A DNA stretch of 7,447 nt from JAHFLF01 sp964560145. Its GTDB lineage: Bacteria; Patescibacteriota; Minisyncoccia; UBA6257; 1-14-0-10-44-23. The position numbers and the translations under genes were made by a program. Location of the stretch: assembly GCA_964560145.1 (NCBI GenBank), contig CAZLKS010000036.1:1-7447 (forward strand), read 5' to 3'. Below the pieces are notes generated by a model. The model did no database searches, was not told the DNA's origin, and saw only the letters and a list, made by a program, of their open reading frames with translations. The number at the start of each line of letters is the position of its first letter. Within the stretch, counting starts at the first letter, position 1. Shown here piece by piece: positions 6,624 through 7,447 of this stretch.

Positions 6624-6633
6624 GGGGTATACT
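6624..6633 (+). promoter_or_regulatory. Probable -10 box for the TM-helix channel-like gene
   Basis: GGGGTATACT places a TATACT box at 6628-6633 in the same GGGG context as the box at 4501-4510. No clear -35 is present; 6605-6610 (TTTCTT) is a weak candidate. The expected RNA start near 6640 gives a leader of about 64 bases before ATG 6704. The rest of the 129-base intergenic region is AT-rich, with AAAGG at 6650-6654 too far from the start to act as a ribosome binding site. No terminator is visible after the stop at 6574. Confidence 0.5.
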
Positions 6634-6703
6634 TAACTTATAACGTACGAAAGGTCGCAAGCATCATTACTTACTTAAATAATTTATTACTTATATTAGT
6701 TCT

Positions 6704-7393
6704 ATGGATACAGGATATATCGGTCAGTGGGTAAATCTAACAGGTGATTCTCTTCGCGGTTTGTGGGGCGAGGTACTCAATTTCCTGCCGGCACTCATCG
6801 GTGCGATAATAATTTTCATTATCGGCCTTATTATTGCTTCGCTACTCGAAAAGGTTGTTGAGCGACTCATTTTCTACCTGAAAATTGATAACGTAATGCG
6901 TAAGGCAGAAGTTGAGGGCTACCTGGAGCGTGCTAACGTTCGTCTTAATGTTGGGACTTTCATCGGTAAGCTCGTCTACTGGTTTATCGTAGTGGCGTTC
7001 TTGCTTGCCGCCTCCGACATTCTCAACTTCACCGCTTTCTCTGACTTCTTGAAGCAAGTTCTCAACTTCATTCCAAGTGTCATTATCGCAGTCTTAATAA
7101 TGCTTGCGGCGCTCGTTGTGGCGAACTTCCTTCGCCAGTTGGTTACTGCCTCAGTTGCCAGTGCGAAGCTTAACTACGCTAAAGGCCTCGGTGCACTTAC
7201 GTGGTGGGTCGTTGTTGTCTTTGGTCTTTTAACTGCGCTGCCTCAAATCGGTATCAACAGTGCGATTATTCAAACGCTTGTCATGGGTCTCATCGCCATG
7301 TTGGCGCTCGCCGGCGGCTTGGCCTTCGGTCTTGGTGGTCGCGATCACGCAGCCCGTTTTCTCTCGCACTGGAGCGAGGAGATGAAGAAGTAA
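6704..7393 (+). CDS. TM-helix (mechanosensitive channel-related) membrane protein lacking the MscS beta domain
   Basis: This 229-residue integral membrane protein has about five helices: residues 29-48, 87-104, 123-141, 164-180 and 187-210. It has an internal duplication: VLNFLPALI with its helix (24-53) recurs as VLNFIPSVI (119-148), about 95 residues later. Each copy is followed by a second helix (87-104 and 164-180). This matches the 'conserved TM helix' repeat family linked to small-conductance mechanosensitive channels. The last helix ends in GGLAFGLGGRDHAARFL, resembling the pore-lining end of MscS-family proteins, where a Gly/Ala-rich helix leads into the beta domain. The protein then stops 11 residues later (SHWSEEMKK), so the soluble beta and alpha/beta domains of canonical MscS are absent. 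Truncation is unlikely because a terminator follows in the expected place. Likely role: membrane channel or tension or osmotic response, unproven. ATG 6704 is the first Met; no Shine-Dalgarno sequence is visible. Confidence 0.85.
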   Translation: MDTGYIGQWVNLTGDSLRGLWGEVLNFLPALIGAIIIFIIGLIIASLLEKVVERLIFYLKIDNVMRKAEVEGYLERANVRLNVGTFIGKLVYWFIVVAFLLAASDILNFTAFSDFLKQVLNFIPSVIIAVLIMLAALVVANFLRQLVTASVASAKLNYAKGLGALTWWVVVVFGLLTALPQIGINSAIIQTLVMGLIAMLALAGGLAFGLGGRDHAARFLSHWSEEMKK

Positions 7394-7410
7394 TTCCTCA
7401 GTCATACATC

Positions 7411-7443
7411 ACAAAACCCCGCGTTCTGCGGGGTTTTGTATTT
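7411..7443 (+). terminator. Intrinsic terminator
   Basis: This is a perfect 12-base inverted repeat: arms 7411-7422 (ACAAAACCCCGC) and 7428-7439, loop GTTCT. The GC-rich part of the stem is followed by TTTT and then TATTTT. It lies 18 bases after the stop of the channel-like gene and closes its transcript. The A run on the 5' side would also allow weaker termination in the other direction. Confidence 0.9.
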
Positions 7444-7447
7444 TCGG

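Noticed and set aside
1..7447. Alternative genetic code with TGA as glycine, known in some CPR lineages
   Set aside because: None of the seven stops is TGA (four TAA, three TAG), but no gene has an in-frame TGA at a conserved position. Seven stops are too few to decide.
1..7447. CRISPR array, tRNA or rRNA gene, insertion sequence
   Set aside because: No short regularly spaced direct repeats, no cloverleaf-like or rRNA-like segments, and no transposase or terminal inverted repeats were seen. The only long inverted repeats are the two terminators.

Overview
The window reads like a fragment of a Candidate Phyla Radiation (Patescibacteria, probably Parcubacteria-like) genome assembled from a metagenome. 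This placement is an inference from protein style. The evidence is LamG-3 repeat proteins, a dockerin whose helices read FSILLYYF and ISIFMYYW, cohesin proteins with PDQ..WY Ig/Fn3-like modules, a short membrane protein with the QVYFGKL motif, and a scaffold gap of exactly 100 N. All genes are on the + strand and densely packed. No RNA genes, CRISPR arrays or mobile elements were seen.

Region 1 (1-2507) holds two adjacent genes for exported proteins built from LamG (concanavalin A-like) modules. The first enters from upstream of the window and ends at 777. The second starts at 781 with a signal peptide and carries three LamG modules, the middle one interrupted by the gap at 1626-1725. The frame changes across the gap. 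Comparison with the intact modules says about 450-490 bases are missing rather than 100, so the second protein should be roughly 700 residues long.

Region 2 (2508-3084) holds a promoter with an extended -10, a 145-residue single-pass membrane protein, and a very strong hairpin terminator.

Region 3 (3082-6574) is a probable cohesin-dockerin surface locus. It has a secreted protein with a C-terminal type I dockerin (3094-3639), a cohesin-like protein with a C-terminal membrane anchor (3643-4509), and a large cohesin, Fn3/Ig-like, multi-membrane protein with a cytoplasmic coiled-coil tail (4523-6574). The simplest reading is that the dockerin protein docks onto one or both membrane-bound cohesin proteins on the cell surface. 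The second cohesin gene resembles two membrane-protein genes fused end to end, with the second signal peptide kept as a transmembrane segment.

Region 4 (6575-7447) holds another promoter-like -10 box, a 229-residue membrane protein of the mechanosensitive-channel-related TM-helix family with an internal duplication and no C-terminal MscS beta domain, and a closing hairpin terminator.

Four genes have a TATACT or TATAAT box just upstream and no convincing -35 box. In two of them the predicted RNA start lies at or within a few bases of the start codon. No strong Shine-Dalgarno sequence precedes any start in the window, which suggests leaderless or SD-independent initiation.
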